Under the pieces are notes generated by a model, which made no database searches, had not been told where the DNA came from, and was given only the letters and a program-made list of their open reading frames with translations. The position numbers were made by a program, and so were the translations under genes. A DNA stretch of 13,381 nt from Lachnospiraceae bacterium (GTDB lineage: Bacteria; Bacillota_A; Clostridia; Lachnospirales; Lachnospiraceae): contig JAGACI010000180.1 in assembly GCA_017614185.1 (NCBI GenBank), positions 1-13,381 on the forward strand, written 5' to 3'. Below, one piece after another: positions 1 through 7,826 of the stretch (its first letter is position 1; every line of letters starts with the position of its first letter).

Positions 1-1565
1 CCTTTATTCTTATCCTTCTGCTCCATGACGCTCTTTACAGCGCCACCGTAACCTTCATATTTCTCAGTGATATCAAGCAAAGTTTCAAGTCTTGATTTCT
101 CCTGATGATAAAGTTCCTGCTTAGCTCTTAAGTTATTGTCTGCGTTTCCGAGTTCTTCACGGATTTCGCCAAGACGCAGATCCATAGCTGCCTGGTTTTC
201 ATTAAGGACTCTTAACTCCTCATTAACAGCCTCAAACTCGGCCTCTAACTCTTTGATTGTCTCGGTATGCTTTTCTTCATCAGTTTTTACGCGAAGCAAA
301 CGGCTGTTTAAATCAGCTCTTCTGATGTTCACGTTCTCAAGCATGGTATCAAGACGTCCAACCTTTGATTTGATGGTTGCACGCTGATTCAAAGCTTCGA
401 TAATTGTATTCTTACCTGTCTCAATCTGGTCATTTAAGGCAGTGATTTCATTCTGGAGAATAACAAGTTCATAAGCCACTTCGTCTCTCTGAGACTTTAA
501 CTGCTGAACCTGGCCGTCAATCGTATTCTTCTCGTCTAAGATAGAATCTTTTTCTTTTTCTCTCTCTTTGATTTCAGCACTGACACTTTCCTCTCTGGTG
601 TGGAAATGTCCTTCACTGCTCTTTAAAGAGTTAATCTGCTCTTTTAAGACAGCTATTTCATTCTCGAGTTTGGCACGAAGTTCATTGGTGTCAGAAAGAG
701 ATTCTCTTCCTTTCTCGATAACCTCATCAAGAGTTTCGAGTTCGGCTTCAATCTGCTCATACTCGGTCTTAATATTGTTATAGCTGTTTGTTGTCTCCTC
801 AAGATCATCAGAGGCAATTTTATATTTCTCTGCAACAGAATCCAACTGTTCTGTAATCTTCTCGTTTTCAAGGAGGAAAACATTTACATCGAAGTTTTTG
901 AGTTCTTCCTTCTTCTTAAGGTAAATCTTTGCCTTCTCGGAAGCTCTCTCGAGAGGGCCAACCTGCTTTTCAAGCTCTCCCAGAATATCATTCACACGAA
1001 CAAGGTTAGCCTGCTCATCTTCAAGTTTCTTCTGAGCTGCGTATTTTCTTCTCTTAAACTTAACAATACCAGCGGCTTCGTCGAAAAGTTCTCTTCTCTC
1101 CTCAGGTCTTCCGCTTAAGATTTTGTCAATCTGGCCCTGTCCGATGATAGAGTATCCTTCTTTACCGATACCCGTATCATAAAAAAGCTCATTGACATCT
1201 TTTAATCTGCAAAGAGTTCCGTTAATGAGATATTCGCTTTCTCCCGAACGATAAATCCTTCTCGCAATTGTAACCTCTTCATAATCGATTGCAAGTGCAT
1301 GATCGGAATTATCAAGTGTAATTGCAACGTACGCGTAGCCCATCGGCTTACGTGTCTCAGTTCCGGAGAAAATGACATCCTGCATGGATGCTCCTCTTAA
1401 CTGCTTAATTCTCTGTTCACCGAGAACCCAGCGAACAGCATCGGCGACATTACTCTTACCGGAACCATTAGGACCGACAATTGCAGTAATGCCGTCGTGA
1501 AATTTGAACTCTATTTTGTTGGCAAAGGATTTAAATCCATGCACCTCAATACTTTTTAAATACAT
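1..1565 (-). CDS. smc: Chromosome partition protein SMC, N-terminal part (cut by window edge)
   Basis: SMC is the ATPase of the SMC-ScpAB condensin, which compacts and helps segregate the chromosome. I translated the frame by hand: 521 residues are present out of about 1,190 in the family. They begin with a typical SMC N-terminus (MYLKSIEVHGFKSF). The Walker A box GPNGSGKS is at residues 31-38, and the Q-loop region IIGQGQIDKIL is at about 140-150. A long, charged coiled coil runs from about residue 170. The last visible residues (EGYGGAVKSV) look like the start of the hinge, so the second coil and the C-terminal Walker B head lie outside the window. The ATG at 1565 is 3 nt after the rnc stop, and its AGGA ribosome site lies in the last rnc codons, which suggests coupled translation. 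I see no frameshift between the start and the window edge. Identification is very secure. Confidence 0.97.
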   Translation of the reverse strand, partial: MYLKSIEVHGFKSFANKIEFKFHDGITAIVGPNGSGKSNVADAVRWVLGEQRIKQLRGASMQDVIFSGTETRKPMGYAYVAITLDNSDHALAIDYEEVTIARRIYRSGESEYLINGTLCRLKDVNELFYDTGIGKEGYSIIGQGQIDKILSGRPEERRELFDEAAGIVKFKRRKYAAQKKLEDEQANLVRVNDILGELEKQVGPLERASEKAKIYLKKKEELKNFDVNVFLLENEKITEQLDSVAEKYKIASDDLEETTNSYNNIKTEYEQIEAELETLDEVIEKGRESLSDTNELRAKLENEIAVLKEQINSLKSSEGHFHTREESVSAEIKEREKEKDSILDEKNTIDGQVQQLKSQRDEVAYELVILQNEITALNDQIETGKNTIIEALNQRATIKSKVGRLDTMLENVNIRRADLNSRLLRVKTDEEKHTETIKELEAEFEAVNEELRVLNENQAAMDLRLGEIREELGNADNNLRAKQELYHQEKSRLETLLDITEKYEGYGGAVKSVMEQKDKNK

Positions 1566-1568
1566 AGT

Positions 1569-2267
1569 CTATTCCTGCTGTTTATTTTTTAAATCGAGCA
1601 GTGCATTGTATGCAGCCTGCTGTTCGGCAGCCTTTTTGGACTTGCCGCTTCCGGTAGAGACGGATTTCTCCCCAATGAAAGCCTCAACCGTAAATGTCTT
1701 CTCGTGCTCAGGACCCTCTTCGCTCAAGGTTTCATACCTTACAACGGTATGCATCTCCTTCTGAATCTTCTCCTGAAGGATAGTCTTGGCGTCATAAAAA
1801 AGAGTCTTGTTCTCAAGATCGGACAAAATAAATCTGTGAATAAACCGTTCACAGGGTTCAAAACCACCATCGATATACATGGCGCCTATAATTGCCTCAC
1901 ATACATCTGCGGTGATAGAATCCCTGCCCCTTCCGCCGGTGTTCTCCTCACCTTTTCCGAGTCGTATAAAGCGATGCAATTCGAAGTCCTTAGCGCAATA
2001 AGCAAGCGCAGGTTCACAAACATATGTAGAACGAAGTTTGGTCATCTGACCTTCCTTAAGCTTGGGCTCCTGCTTAAAAAGGAATGCACTGCTTACAAGT
2101 TCAAGCACGGCATCCCCCAAAAATTCAAGACGTTCATAATCGCCGATGCAATTAATGCGCTGCTCATTCGCAAAAGAGCTGTGAGTCAGCGCCTGTGTCA
2201 GAAGTTTAGGGTCATTAAAGCTGTAACCGATCCTTCTTTGCAACTCGGCCTCGTTGTATTCAGTCAC
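1569..2267 (-). CDS. rnc: Ribonuclease III
   Basis: RNase III cuts double-stranded RNA in the cytoplasm, chiefly to process rRNA precursors and structured mRNAs. From the GTG start the protein has 232 residues, normal for the family. The signature ERLEFLGDAVLE is at about residues 45-56. It carries the expected acidic catalytic residues E45, E48 and D52, with D121 and E124 in ADVCEAIIGA. A double-stranded RNA-binding domain follows from about 158 to 230, ending with GSGKSKKAAEQQAA. The same frame stays open to a TTG at 2282, but that codon has no ribosome site. GGGAG at 2276-2280 lies 8 nt before the GTG at 2267, so I chose the GTG. The gene sits 18 nt after acpP and 3 nt before smc, in the standard plsX-acpP-rnc-smc cluster. 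Confidence 0.96.
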   Translation of the reverse strand: MTEYNEAELQRRIGYSFNDPKLLTQALTHSSFANEQRINCIGDYERLEFLGDAVLELVSSAFLFKQEPKLKEGQMTKLRSTYVCEPALAYCAKDFELHRFIRLGKGEENTGGRGRDSITADVCEAIIGAMYIDGGFEPCERFIHRFILSDLENKTLFYDAKTILQEKIQKEMHTVVRYETLSEEGPEHEKTFTVEAFIGEKSVSTGSGKSKKAAEQQAAYNALLDLKNKQQE

Positions 2268-2275
2268 TTCAACTT

Positions 2276-2280
2276 CTCCC
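2276..2280 (-). promoter_or_regulatory. Ribosome binding site that fixes the rnc start
   Basis: On the minus strand GGGAG lies 8 nt before the GTG at 2267. The longer reading from the TTG at 2282 would put this Shine-Dalgarno inside the coding region and leave the TTG without one. This supports the shorter RNase III. Confidence 0.6.
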
Positions 2281-2285
2281 AAAAG

Positions 2286-2516
2286 TTAATTTAAAGCACT
2301 CTTTATAAGTTCAACTGCCTCTTCTACAGTTGTAATATTCTCAGCACTTTCAGGTGCAATCTCAATATCAAACTCTTCCTCAATTCCCATAATAATCTGG
2401 AATAAATCAAGAGAGTCTGCACCCAGGTCATCTACAAATGTGGTGCTTAACTTGATTTCCTCTGTATCCACATTCAATACTTCTGCGATAACCTTCTTTA
2501 ATTTCTCAAATTCCAT
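2286..2516 (-). CDS. acpP: Acyl carrier protein
   Basis: This 76-residue acidic protein carries growing acyl chains on a 4'-phosphopantetheine arm during type II fatty acid synthesis. The attachment site is the DSL motif in DDLGADSLDLFQ, with the modified serine at residue 35. Length, acidity and the helix II pattern after the serine (EEEFDIEI) all match housekeeping AcpP. An AGG ribosome site lies about 8 nt before the ATG. The gene is 45 nt downstream of plsX. That gap contains no hairpin or convincing promoter, so the two are probably co-transcribed. PlsX uses acyl-ACP as its substrate, which fits the pairing. A specialised polyketide or lipoteichoic-acid carrier is unlikely in this context. 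Confidence 0.96.
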   Translation of the reverse strand: MEFEKLKKVIAEVLNVDTEEIKLSTTFVDDLGADSLDLFQIIMGIEEEFDIEIAPESAENITTVEEAVELIKSALN

Positions 2517-2561
2517 AATGTCAACCTTTCTTAAAAAAATGATTTGTTTCGATCGGGTGGA

Positions 2562-3572
2562 TTACTGTTCCGCCGAAATCTTTTGACTTATTTTGTCATT
2601 TATATTCTTCTGTGCAAAGGATACACATTGAATAACCGTATTTTTAATCTCGATAGCTTTGGATGAGCCATGAGTCTTCATAACAAGACCGGTAAGTCCA
2701 AGAAGCGGCGCTCCTCCGTACTGTTCGAGCGAGAACTTTTTCATGTTCTCTTTGAGGTCCTTCTTTAAAAGAAGTGCTCCGATTTTGGTTTTTACATTTG
2801 AAAGCATTGTGCTCTTGAGAGTCTTAAGCATTAACTTTCCAACGCCTTCATACATTTTAAGGATTACATTTCCGGTGAATGCTTCGCAGACAATAACGTC
2901 AGCATAGCCTTCCGGAATATCTCTTGCTTCAATACTTCCGATAAAGTTGATATCGGGACAATTCTTCAAAAGAGGGAAAGCCTCTTTTACAAGTGCGTTA
3001 CCCTTCTCCTCCTCAGCTCCTATATTTACAATAGCAACTGTAGGATTGGGCTTATTCATGATGTTCTCCATGTAAACAGATCCCATCTTTGCAAACTGAA
3101 CAAGATGACTTGCTCTTGCGTCTACATTGGCACCGCAGTCTATAAGAAGAGAGGCACCTTTGGCTGTCGGAATCATAGGTGCAAGAGGCGCTCTTTCTAC
3201 GCCCTTGATTCTCCCTACAATAACCTGTCCTCCGACAAGAGTGGCACCTGTGCTTCCTGCAGACACATAAGCGTCACATTCACCGTTTTTGACCATATAT
3301 AAGGCCTTAACAATGGATGAATCTTTCTTCTTTCTGATGGCCATAACAGGAGGCTCAGCCATCTCAATAACTTCCTCGGCATTAACGACCTGGATTCTGT
3401 TCTTGTCATAACTATACTTGGCAAGCTCAGCGTTAATATCGCCTTCTCTTCCGACGAGGAAAACCTTGACTTTTTTCTCTTCGTTTACGGCATCAACACA
3501 ACCCTTGACAATCTCACCGGGTGCGTTGTCTCCGCCCATTGCATCAACAGCAACATTAACCAAATCCGCCAT
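2562..3572 (-). CDS. plsX: Phosphate acyltransferase PlsX
   Basis: PlsX transfers the acyl group from acyl-ACP to inorganic phosphate. The acyl-phosphate formed is used by PlsY to start phospholipid synthesis at the membrane. The 336-residue length is typical. The N-terminal motif VAVDAMGGDNAP (residues 7-18) is diagnostic of PlsX. Other family segments visible are SAGSTGATLVGG near 104-115, LLIDCGANVDARASHL near 142-157, CEAFTGNVILK and the GGAPLLGL stretch towards the C-terminus. AAGGAG lies 8 nt before the ATG. This is the first gene of plsX-acpP-rnc-smc and has its own promoter directly upstream. In many relatives rpmF (ribosomal protein L32) comes just before plsX; here a WYL regulator takes that place. 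I see no FapR-like operator. Confidence 0.97.
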   Translation of the reverse strand: MADLVNVAVDAMGGDNAPGEIVKGCVDAVNEEKKVKVFLVGREGDINAELAKYSYDKNRIQVVNAEEVIEMAEPPVMAIRKKKDSSIVKALYMVKNGECDAYVSAGSTGATLVGGQVIVGRIKGVERAPLAPMIPTAKGASLLIDCGANVDARASHLVQFAKMGSVYMENIMNKPNPTVAIVNIGAEEEKGNALVKEAFPLLKNCPDINFIGSIEARDIPEGYADVIVCEAFTGNVILKMYEGVGKLMLKTLKSTMLSNVKTKIGALLLKKDLKENMKKFSLEQYGGAPLLGLTGLVMKTHGSSKAIEIKNTVIQCVSFAQKNINDKISQKISAEQ

Positions 3573-3602
3573 CGAAACCGCTCCTTTTCGTTATCTCATT
3601 TT

Positions 3603-3631
3603 AATATACTAAAGGCATATCTAAAAATCAA
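3603..3631 (-). promoter_or_regulatory. Predicted sigma-A promoter of plsX-acpP-rnc-smc
   Basis: The minus strand reads TTGATT (3626-3631), a 17-nt spacer and TATATT (3603-3608). The -35 box overlaps the stop codon of the WYL regulator gene. Transcription should start near 3596, giving a leader of about 24 nt that contains the plsX ribosome site. An imperfect inverted repeat, TATCT/AGATA, lies over the -35 region, but I do not recognise it as a known operator. Confidence 0.6.
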
Positions 3632-4623
3632 GATAAAACGTATCTTCCAAGTGCCTCTTCAAGGAAAGTTCTGTACGATTCCGCAACACTTTTAGGCTCC
3701 TTAATTAAGACACCCGGACCAAGTCCCAAAAGCCAACCATAAAACTGCTGACTGACACACACGTTGATTCTTGCGTAAAATTTGTCTCCGCCAAGGTATT
3801 TAATCGGGGTATCTACACCAAACCTGTCGATAATTACACCTGCAAGCTCGTTTGGCATCTCAAGCGTAACCGTCTCGTCTTCTCCATGGTACATTCCAAA
3901 GTTCTTGGTAGAAAAGCCTGCAAGATCCATCTTTTCAAAGATGTCTCTTCCTTCTCTTTCCTGTTCGAGAACCGAGGCATTTCTTATCTTATCAACTCTG
4001 TAATGCCTGATGGCTTTGGCATCGGAATCAAAAGCCACAAGATAATAATTGTCATCTGCCCAGACCAGAAGCCAGGGGCTTACTTTGTTTATCTTCCCTT
4101 CATGCTTGGGAACCAGTTCCTTCTTTGGTGTCCATGCCATATAGGTGAATTCAAGCTGTTTATTCTCTCTGATTGCATTATGAATCGAATCCACACTGTA
4201 ATAGATGGATTCGTTCATTGATTTGGCTCTGTCGGAAACATAGACATCTCTTGAAAGTTTGACAGCCGCATACTTATTGGTAAGCGTGGAAAGCTTCTTA
4301 ATAAGCTGCCTTGATTTCTTCTCAGTAATAAACTTTGAAGCGCAAACTGCGTCTACCAGAAGCTTAAGCTCCGCTTCCTCGAAGTCTCTTCCGGCCATAT
4401 AATAGCCGCCGCCTTCGCCTGCTTCAAGAGCAATAATGTCATACCCGTAATTGATCAGTTCTTCAATGTCTGAGTATATAGTCTTTCTGTCAGCGTGAAT
4501 TCCGTTGTCGGCAAGCCTCTTTATAAGCTCCTTGGTTGATATCTTATGATTCTCGTCAGTTTCCCTGCCTAAAATATCAATCAGATACAGAAGCTTTGTC
4601 TTCTGACTTTGACTCCTTGGCAT
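3628..4623 (-). CDS. WYL-domain transcriptional regulator
   Basis: This is a 331-residue regulator of the HTH-WYL family. Residues about 8-65 form a DeoR-like winged helix-turn-helix; the stretch ADRKTIYSDIEELINYGYDI is the typical recognition helix and wing. A WYL domain at about 140-215 includes SPWLLVWADDNYYLVAF, followed by HYRVDKI. A WCX-like C-terminal extension follows. WYL domains are thought to bind nucleic acid or nucleotide ligands, and family members control DNA-damage, defence or metabolic genes; the ligand and targets here are unknown. The start codon lies inside the preceding small membrane-protein gene (47-nt overlap). It has its own GAGGA ribosome site 8-9 nt upstream, which suggests coupled translation. 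It follows RNase HI and a MutS-like ATPase, so a link to nucleic-acid metabolism is possible but only inferred. Confidence 0.9.
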   Translation of the reverse strand: MPRSQSQKTKLLYLIDILGRETDENHKISTKELIKRLADNGIHADRKTIYSDIEELINYGYDIIALEAGEGGGYYMAGRDFEEAELKLLVDAVCASKFITEKKSRQLIKKLSTLTNKYAAVKLSRDVYVSDRAKSMNESIYYSVDSIHNAIRENKQLEFTYMAWTPKKELVPKHEGKINKVSPWLLVWADDNYYLVAFDSDAKAIRHYRVDKIRNASVLEQEREGRDIFEKMDLAGFSTKNFGMYHGEDETVTLEMPNELAGVIIDRFGVDTPIKYLGGDKFYARINVCVSQQFYGWLLGLGPGVLIKEPKSVAESYRTFLEEALGRYVLS

Positions 4624-4741
4624 CTTTACGTTTCCTCATGTTGTAACCAATAATTCCACCGAGCGCACCTACAACAACAAATGCAATCACTACCAAAAGA
4701 TAGGATAGCACTGAGTTTGTAAATAAAACTAAGTTTGTCAT
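4577..4741 (-). CDS. Small single-span membrane protein (54 aa), function unknown
   Basis: I found this short gene by translating the gap between rnhA and the WYL regulator. It begins MTNLVLFTNSVLSYLL, has one strongly hydrophobic segment (about residues 11-33, rich in V, A, G and I), then MRKRKD, then a hydrophilic tail rich in Lys, Ser, Glu and Asp. By the positive-inside rule the tail should be cytoplasmic. AGGAG lies about 7 nt before the ATG, and the start is 11 nt after the rnhA stop, so the gene is well placed for translation. Its last 47 nt overlap the start of the WYL gene in another frame. I do not recognise the family. Similar tiny membrane proteins are common in Lachnospiraceae and often carry misleading database names. 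Coding is likely; function is unknown. Confidence 0.7.
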   Translation of the reverse strand: MTNLVLFTNSVLSYLLVVIAFVVVGALGGIIGYNMRKRKDAKESKSEDKASVSD

Positions 4742-4752
4742 GTTTTGTCTCC

Positions 4753-5235
4753 TTATACGTCCTCTATTAGATTATCTCCATCGGCAGCACTTGTTGCCAG
4801 TTTATCGCAACGTTCATTGAATTCATGCCCGTCATGACCTTTAACCCAAACAAATGTTACCCGGTGAGGTTCCTTTGCCTTTAACAGTCTTTGCCAAAGT
4901 TCAGGATTCTTCACAGGCTGCTTGGAAGCGCTTTTCCAGTTATTCTTAATCCAGTTATCTACCCAGCCTGCATTAAATGCGTCTGTAAGATACTTTGAAT
5001 CGGAATATAAAGTCACTTCACAGGGTTTGGTTAACGCCTCAAGACCGACTATAGCAGCCATTAATTCCATTCTGTTGTTTGTAGTCTTTACGTAGCCTTG
5101 AGAGTACTCTCTTTCATGCACAGTTCCCTTGGAATCCGTAAACCTCAAAATGGTTCCGTATCCTCCGGGTCCTTCAGGATTTCCTCTGGCTGCACCATCG
5201 GTATAAACTTCAACCTTAGTCAAATTGTTATTCAT
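4753..5235 (-). CDS. rnhA: Ribonuclease HI
   Basis: RNase HI removes the RNA strand of RNA-DNA hybrids, such as R-loops and Okazaki primers. The 160-residue protein aligns by eye along the whole E. coli-type fold. It has [18 protein letters not shown] (catalytic D13), [10 protein letters not shown] (E57), LYSDSKYL (D79) and the late motif [12 protein letters not shown] (H134 and D144). The full DEDD set is present, so it should be active. It also keeps the basic-protrusion-like segment around [16 protein letters not shown]. The ATG overlaps the end of the MutS-like gene by 8 nt (ATGAATAA), a common arrangement for coupled translation. The next gene downstream is the 54-residue membrane protein. 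Confidence 0.96.
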   Translation of the reverse strand: MNNNLTKVEVYTDGAARGNPEGPGGYGTILRFTDSKGTVHEREYSQGYVKTTNNRMELMAAIVGLEALTKPCEVTLYSDSKYLTDAFNAGWVDNWIKNNWKSASKQPVKNPELWQRLLKAKEPHRVTFVWVKGHDGHEFNERCDKLATSAADGDNLIEDV

Positions 5236-6910
5236 AGCTTACCTTATCCCAGGTACCGTTTTCCAAAAATGCCTTCGACATTTCTTCGGCAGATTTAACC
5301 AAAGAAGCATCATATCCCATAACCTCAAGAAGTTTTATGGCATTTCTGGTGGTTGCTTTGCCATCCTTTATCATATATGAGAATTTTACATCCCCGTCGA
5401 CAATCTCTTCTTCAAAATGATAATTGTCATAGTACTTGGCCAAAAGATCGGCAAGTTCTATATCATGGGTAGCAGCAAAACATGTAACGTCATGCTTTGC
5501 AAGATCTTTTAGAATCTGTGTTGAAGCCGAAATTCTTTCAACAGTATTGGTTCCCCGAAGAACTTCATCAACAAAGCAAAGAACAGGTATACCCTCTTTT
5601 GACATATCAAGAATTCTCTTGATGCTCTTTATCTCAACGATATAATAGCTTTCATTTTCAAAAAGATTGTCCTTTAAAGCCATTGAAGTGGCAATTCTGT
5701 AAAGAGGTGCCGCATAGCTTTTTGCAGTCGCGGTATGAATGGTCTGCGAAAGGATTGCATTAATCGCAACTGTTTTAAGGAATGTCGATTTACCCGAAGC
5801 ATTTGAGCCTGTAAGAAGCACTCCCTTTGAAGCGTCTATTCCGTTTGGAACTGCGCCTTCAATAAGCGGGTGAACTGCGTCAGTAACAGAAAGCTTATCG
5901 GCCACATCGGGAACACAGGCATCTTCTCTTCCTGCTCTGAATGCACTCACGGCTATAATTGCGTCCAAGAAACCGATTGCACTTACAATTTCATCAAATT
6001 CCTGAGTGTGCTTTCTTACCTCAGCAAGCATATTGTTAAACTTGATAAGGTCAATATGAAGCATCATTCTAAGGTAATCAAAAATCATATCAAGAGGGCT
6101 TCCGGATCCTGACATTCTGCCTGAACTCATAAGGATATATGAGCCTCTCCTGAAACGGCCAAGCTGTTTCTTTGCCGTATTAATAACCTTCCACTCGTCG
6201 TTCCATACATCGTGAGGAAGCTTTTCCACTGCATCGGCTGCTCCAAGGATTCTCATGATATATGAGAAACTTGTGATGTAAGGATCAATCTCTTTTTTCT
6301 CTCTGAAGTAACTTGTAAAGTTATAAATGATGACAGATGCTATAACAACCGCACCGATTCCGGGGTTGGCAAAGCAAACTCCTATTCCAATAGCAAGCAA
6401 AAGCCATGTCAGATAGTGCAGATAATTCTTTCTCTCCCCAAGAATATCCAGGTTATCAATGTAATCATGAATTGAATACTTTCCCGAAAACCCGATTTTG
6501 GAGATGGCATACAAAAGATTTACTCTCTCATCATTATTCTCTGAAAAATACCTGATGTACTTTTCTCTTTTTTGAAGCTCATCCTCATCAAGTGACGGAG
6601 TTCTCAAAAGATAATAGAGATACTCTTCACCTGCGGACGAATACGGATGATTCAGTTTCTTGAAAATATCATCCATATCAAGGTCATTCCAAGTGATATC
6701 GTCCAGATAGTAATCAGGCAGATGTCTCTTGAAATAGCCTGTTACGGTATCCATCTTCCCGGGTGGATACTCTTTCTTTCGTAGTTTACCGAAGTCGTCA
6801 TAAAGAGACTTGATAAACCTCTTCTTTTCATTGCGGGCATCTATCACACCTTTAATTAACATGATAATCAAAAAGAGAAGTAATGCCCCTGCGAATACAA
6901 GGTATTCCAT
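5228..6910 (-). CDS. Membrane-anchored MutS-like ATPase
   Basis: This 560-residue protein has the ATPase domain of the MutS superfamily but is neither MutS1 nor MutS2. A transmembrane helix occupies about residues 3-20 and a second hydrophobic region about 165-200, so the protein is probably membrane-bound with its ATPase in the cytoplasm. Residues about 210-330 resemble a MutS lever/core region. The ATPase domain has Walker [11 protein letters not shown] (367-376), Walker [13 protein letters not shown] (443-454) and a following TH at 481-482. The N-terminal mismatch-recognition domain of MutS1 and the Smr nuclease of MutS2 are absent. Its substrate is unknown; a role in mismatch repair should not be assumed. 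GGAG lies 9 nt before the ATG. The gene is translationally linked to rnhA and may have its own promoter. Confidence 0.88.
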   Translation of the reverse strand: MEYLVFAGALLLFLIIMLIKGVIDARNEKKRFIKSLYDDFGKLRKKEYPPGKMDTVTGYFKRHLPDYYLDDITWNDLDMDDIFKKLNHPYSSAGEEYLYYLLRTPSLDEDELQKREKYIRYFSENNDERVNLLYAISKIGFSGKYSIHDYIDNLDILGERKNYLHYLTWLLLAIGIGVCFANPGIGAVVIASVIIYNFTSYFREKKEIDPYITSFSYIMRILGAADAVEKLPHDVWNDEWKVINTAKKQLGRFRRGSYILMSSGRMSGSGSPLDMIFDYLRMMLHIDLIKFNNMLAEVRKHTQEFDEIVSAIGFLDAIIAVSAFRAGREDACVPDVADKLSVTDAVHPLIEGAVPNGIDASKGVLLTGSNASGKSTFLKTVAINAILSQTIHTATAKSYAAPLYRIATSMALKDNLFENESYYIVEIKSIKRILDMSKEGIPVLCFVDEVLRGTNTVERISASTQILKDLAKHDVTCFAATHDIELADLLAKYYDNYHFEEEIVDGDVKFSYMIKDGKATTRNAIKLLEVMGYDASLVKSAEEMSKAFLENGTWDKVSYE

Positions 6911-6927
6911 TTAATTGTACTCCAAGA

Positions 6928-7812
6928 TTAATTATTATACTGTTTTGAGACGTAATCCCAAAATTCCCCTGCAACCACGGAAAGCTGTCTGTCCGTGGAA
7001 TGAATCATAACATATGAAGCGGTGATATCAGGTTCGACAATCTTTCTGATTCCGATATCCTGATGCGCATATTTACCGGCGGCTGCGGGATAAATTGTAA
7101 TACCCACACCTGAAAGAGCAAGCTCATATGCATTAAGAACGTGAGCCATTCTTCCGATAATTCGGGGTTTTTCACCCACCTGTTTAAACCATTCCTCTAT
7201 CTCAGTAACTCTGGATGCACGGCTGGGTACGATTAAGTCATAAGGAGCCAGCTGTTTGATAGATACAGTATCACCCGTAGTCTCTGTCAGAGGATGTCCG
7301 GGAGGAAGCATGGCTACCCACGGCTCTCTTGCTACAGTTACTCCCTTAAAGCCTTCCTCATTGTAAGGAGCAACGATAATTCCGATATCATCGAGACCGT
7401 TTTGAACTCTTGCCAAAACGTCATCTGAGTTTCCGTTCCAAATTGAAAAGGTAACGTTGGGATACAGTTCATGGAACCCTGCTATCCATTTGGATACAAG
7501 CGAAGGCGCACAACCTTCGACGCTTGCCACATATAATGTTCCCTGAAGTCCCTTTTCCAGATTCTTGATTTCCTCTGCAGATTTCTCTGCCAGATCCATA
7601 ATCTGTGTGGCATACTCATAGAAATGTTTTCCTGCTTCGGTTAGCTGCAAACCTCTTGCTTTACGTACGAAAAGTTCAGCTCCCAGTTCATCCTCCAGAT
7701 CTTTCATCTGACGGCTTAAAGGGGGTTGCGCTATACAAAGCTTTTCAGCTGCTCTTGTGAAGTTTTTTTCCTGCGCTACGGCAAGGAAATAACGAATATG
7801 CCTAAGTTCCAT
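6928..7812 (-). CDS. LysR-family transcriptional regulator
   Basis: A 294-residue LysR-type regulator. The N-terminal winged helix-turn-helix (about residues 1-60) has the standard LysR pattern: MELRHIRYFLAVAQEKNFT, AAEKLCIAQPPLSRQMKDLE, then FVRKARGLQLTEAG. A linker helix follows, and then a periplasmic-binding-protein-like effector domain (about 90-290) that would sense a small molecule. The GGAG ribosome site lies close to the ATG. Most LysR genes are transcribed divergently from their targets. This one is in line, 14 nt after the ahcY-like gene and 17 nt before the MutS-like gene. It may therefore regulate its own operon or a distant locus. A link to homocysteine or SAM recycling is suggested only by position. 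The effector cannot be read from the sequence. Confidence 0.93.
   Translation of the reverse strand: MELRHIRYFLAVAQEKNFTRAAEKLCIAQPPLSRQMKDLEDELGAELFVRKARGLQLTEAGKHFYEYATQIMDLAEKSAEEIKNLEKGLQGTLYVASVEGCAPSLVSKWIAGFHELYPNVTFSIWNGNSDDVLARVQNGLDDIGIIVAPYNEEGFKGVTVAREPWVAMLPPGHPLTETTGDTVSIKQLAPYDLIVPSRASRVTEIEEWFKQVGEKPRIIGRMAHVLNAYELALSGVGITIYPAAAGKYAHQDIGIRKIVEPDITASYVMIHSTDRQLSVVAGEFWDYVSKQYNN
6934..6961 (-). promoter_or_regulatory. Possible internal promoter before the MutS-like gene
   Basis: The minus strand reads TTGGGA (6956-6961), a 16-nt spacer and a perfect TATAAT (6934-6939), all within the last codons of the LysR gene. Transcription would start near 6927, with GGAG at 6920-6923 and the ATG at 6910. 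The -10 overlaps Tyr-Asn codons, so it could be a coincidence in AT-rich coding DNA. Confidence 0.4.
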
Positions 7813-7826
7813 ACAGTCTCCTTATA

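Noticed and set aside
653..883. 76-residue minus-strand frame inside smc
   Set aside because: Out of frame with the SMC coiled coil, which reads continuously through it; no sign that smc is frameshifted.
1704..2294. 196-residue plus-strand open frame opposite rnc
   Set aside because: It lies wholly opposite a conserved gene, has no convincing ribosome site and shows no recognisable domain; it is a shadow frame.
2490..2523. TTGACA just before the acpP ATG as a -35 box
   Set aside because: No acceptable -10 follows at 16-18 nt (TTAAAG or TAAAGA only); it would also start inside acpP.
3607..3631. FapR-type lipid-regulation operator before plsX
   Set aside because: The TATCT/AGATA repeat does not resemble the FapR consensus as I know it; too short to claim.
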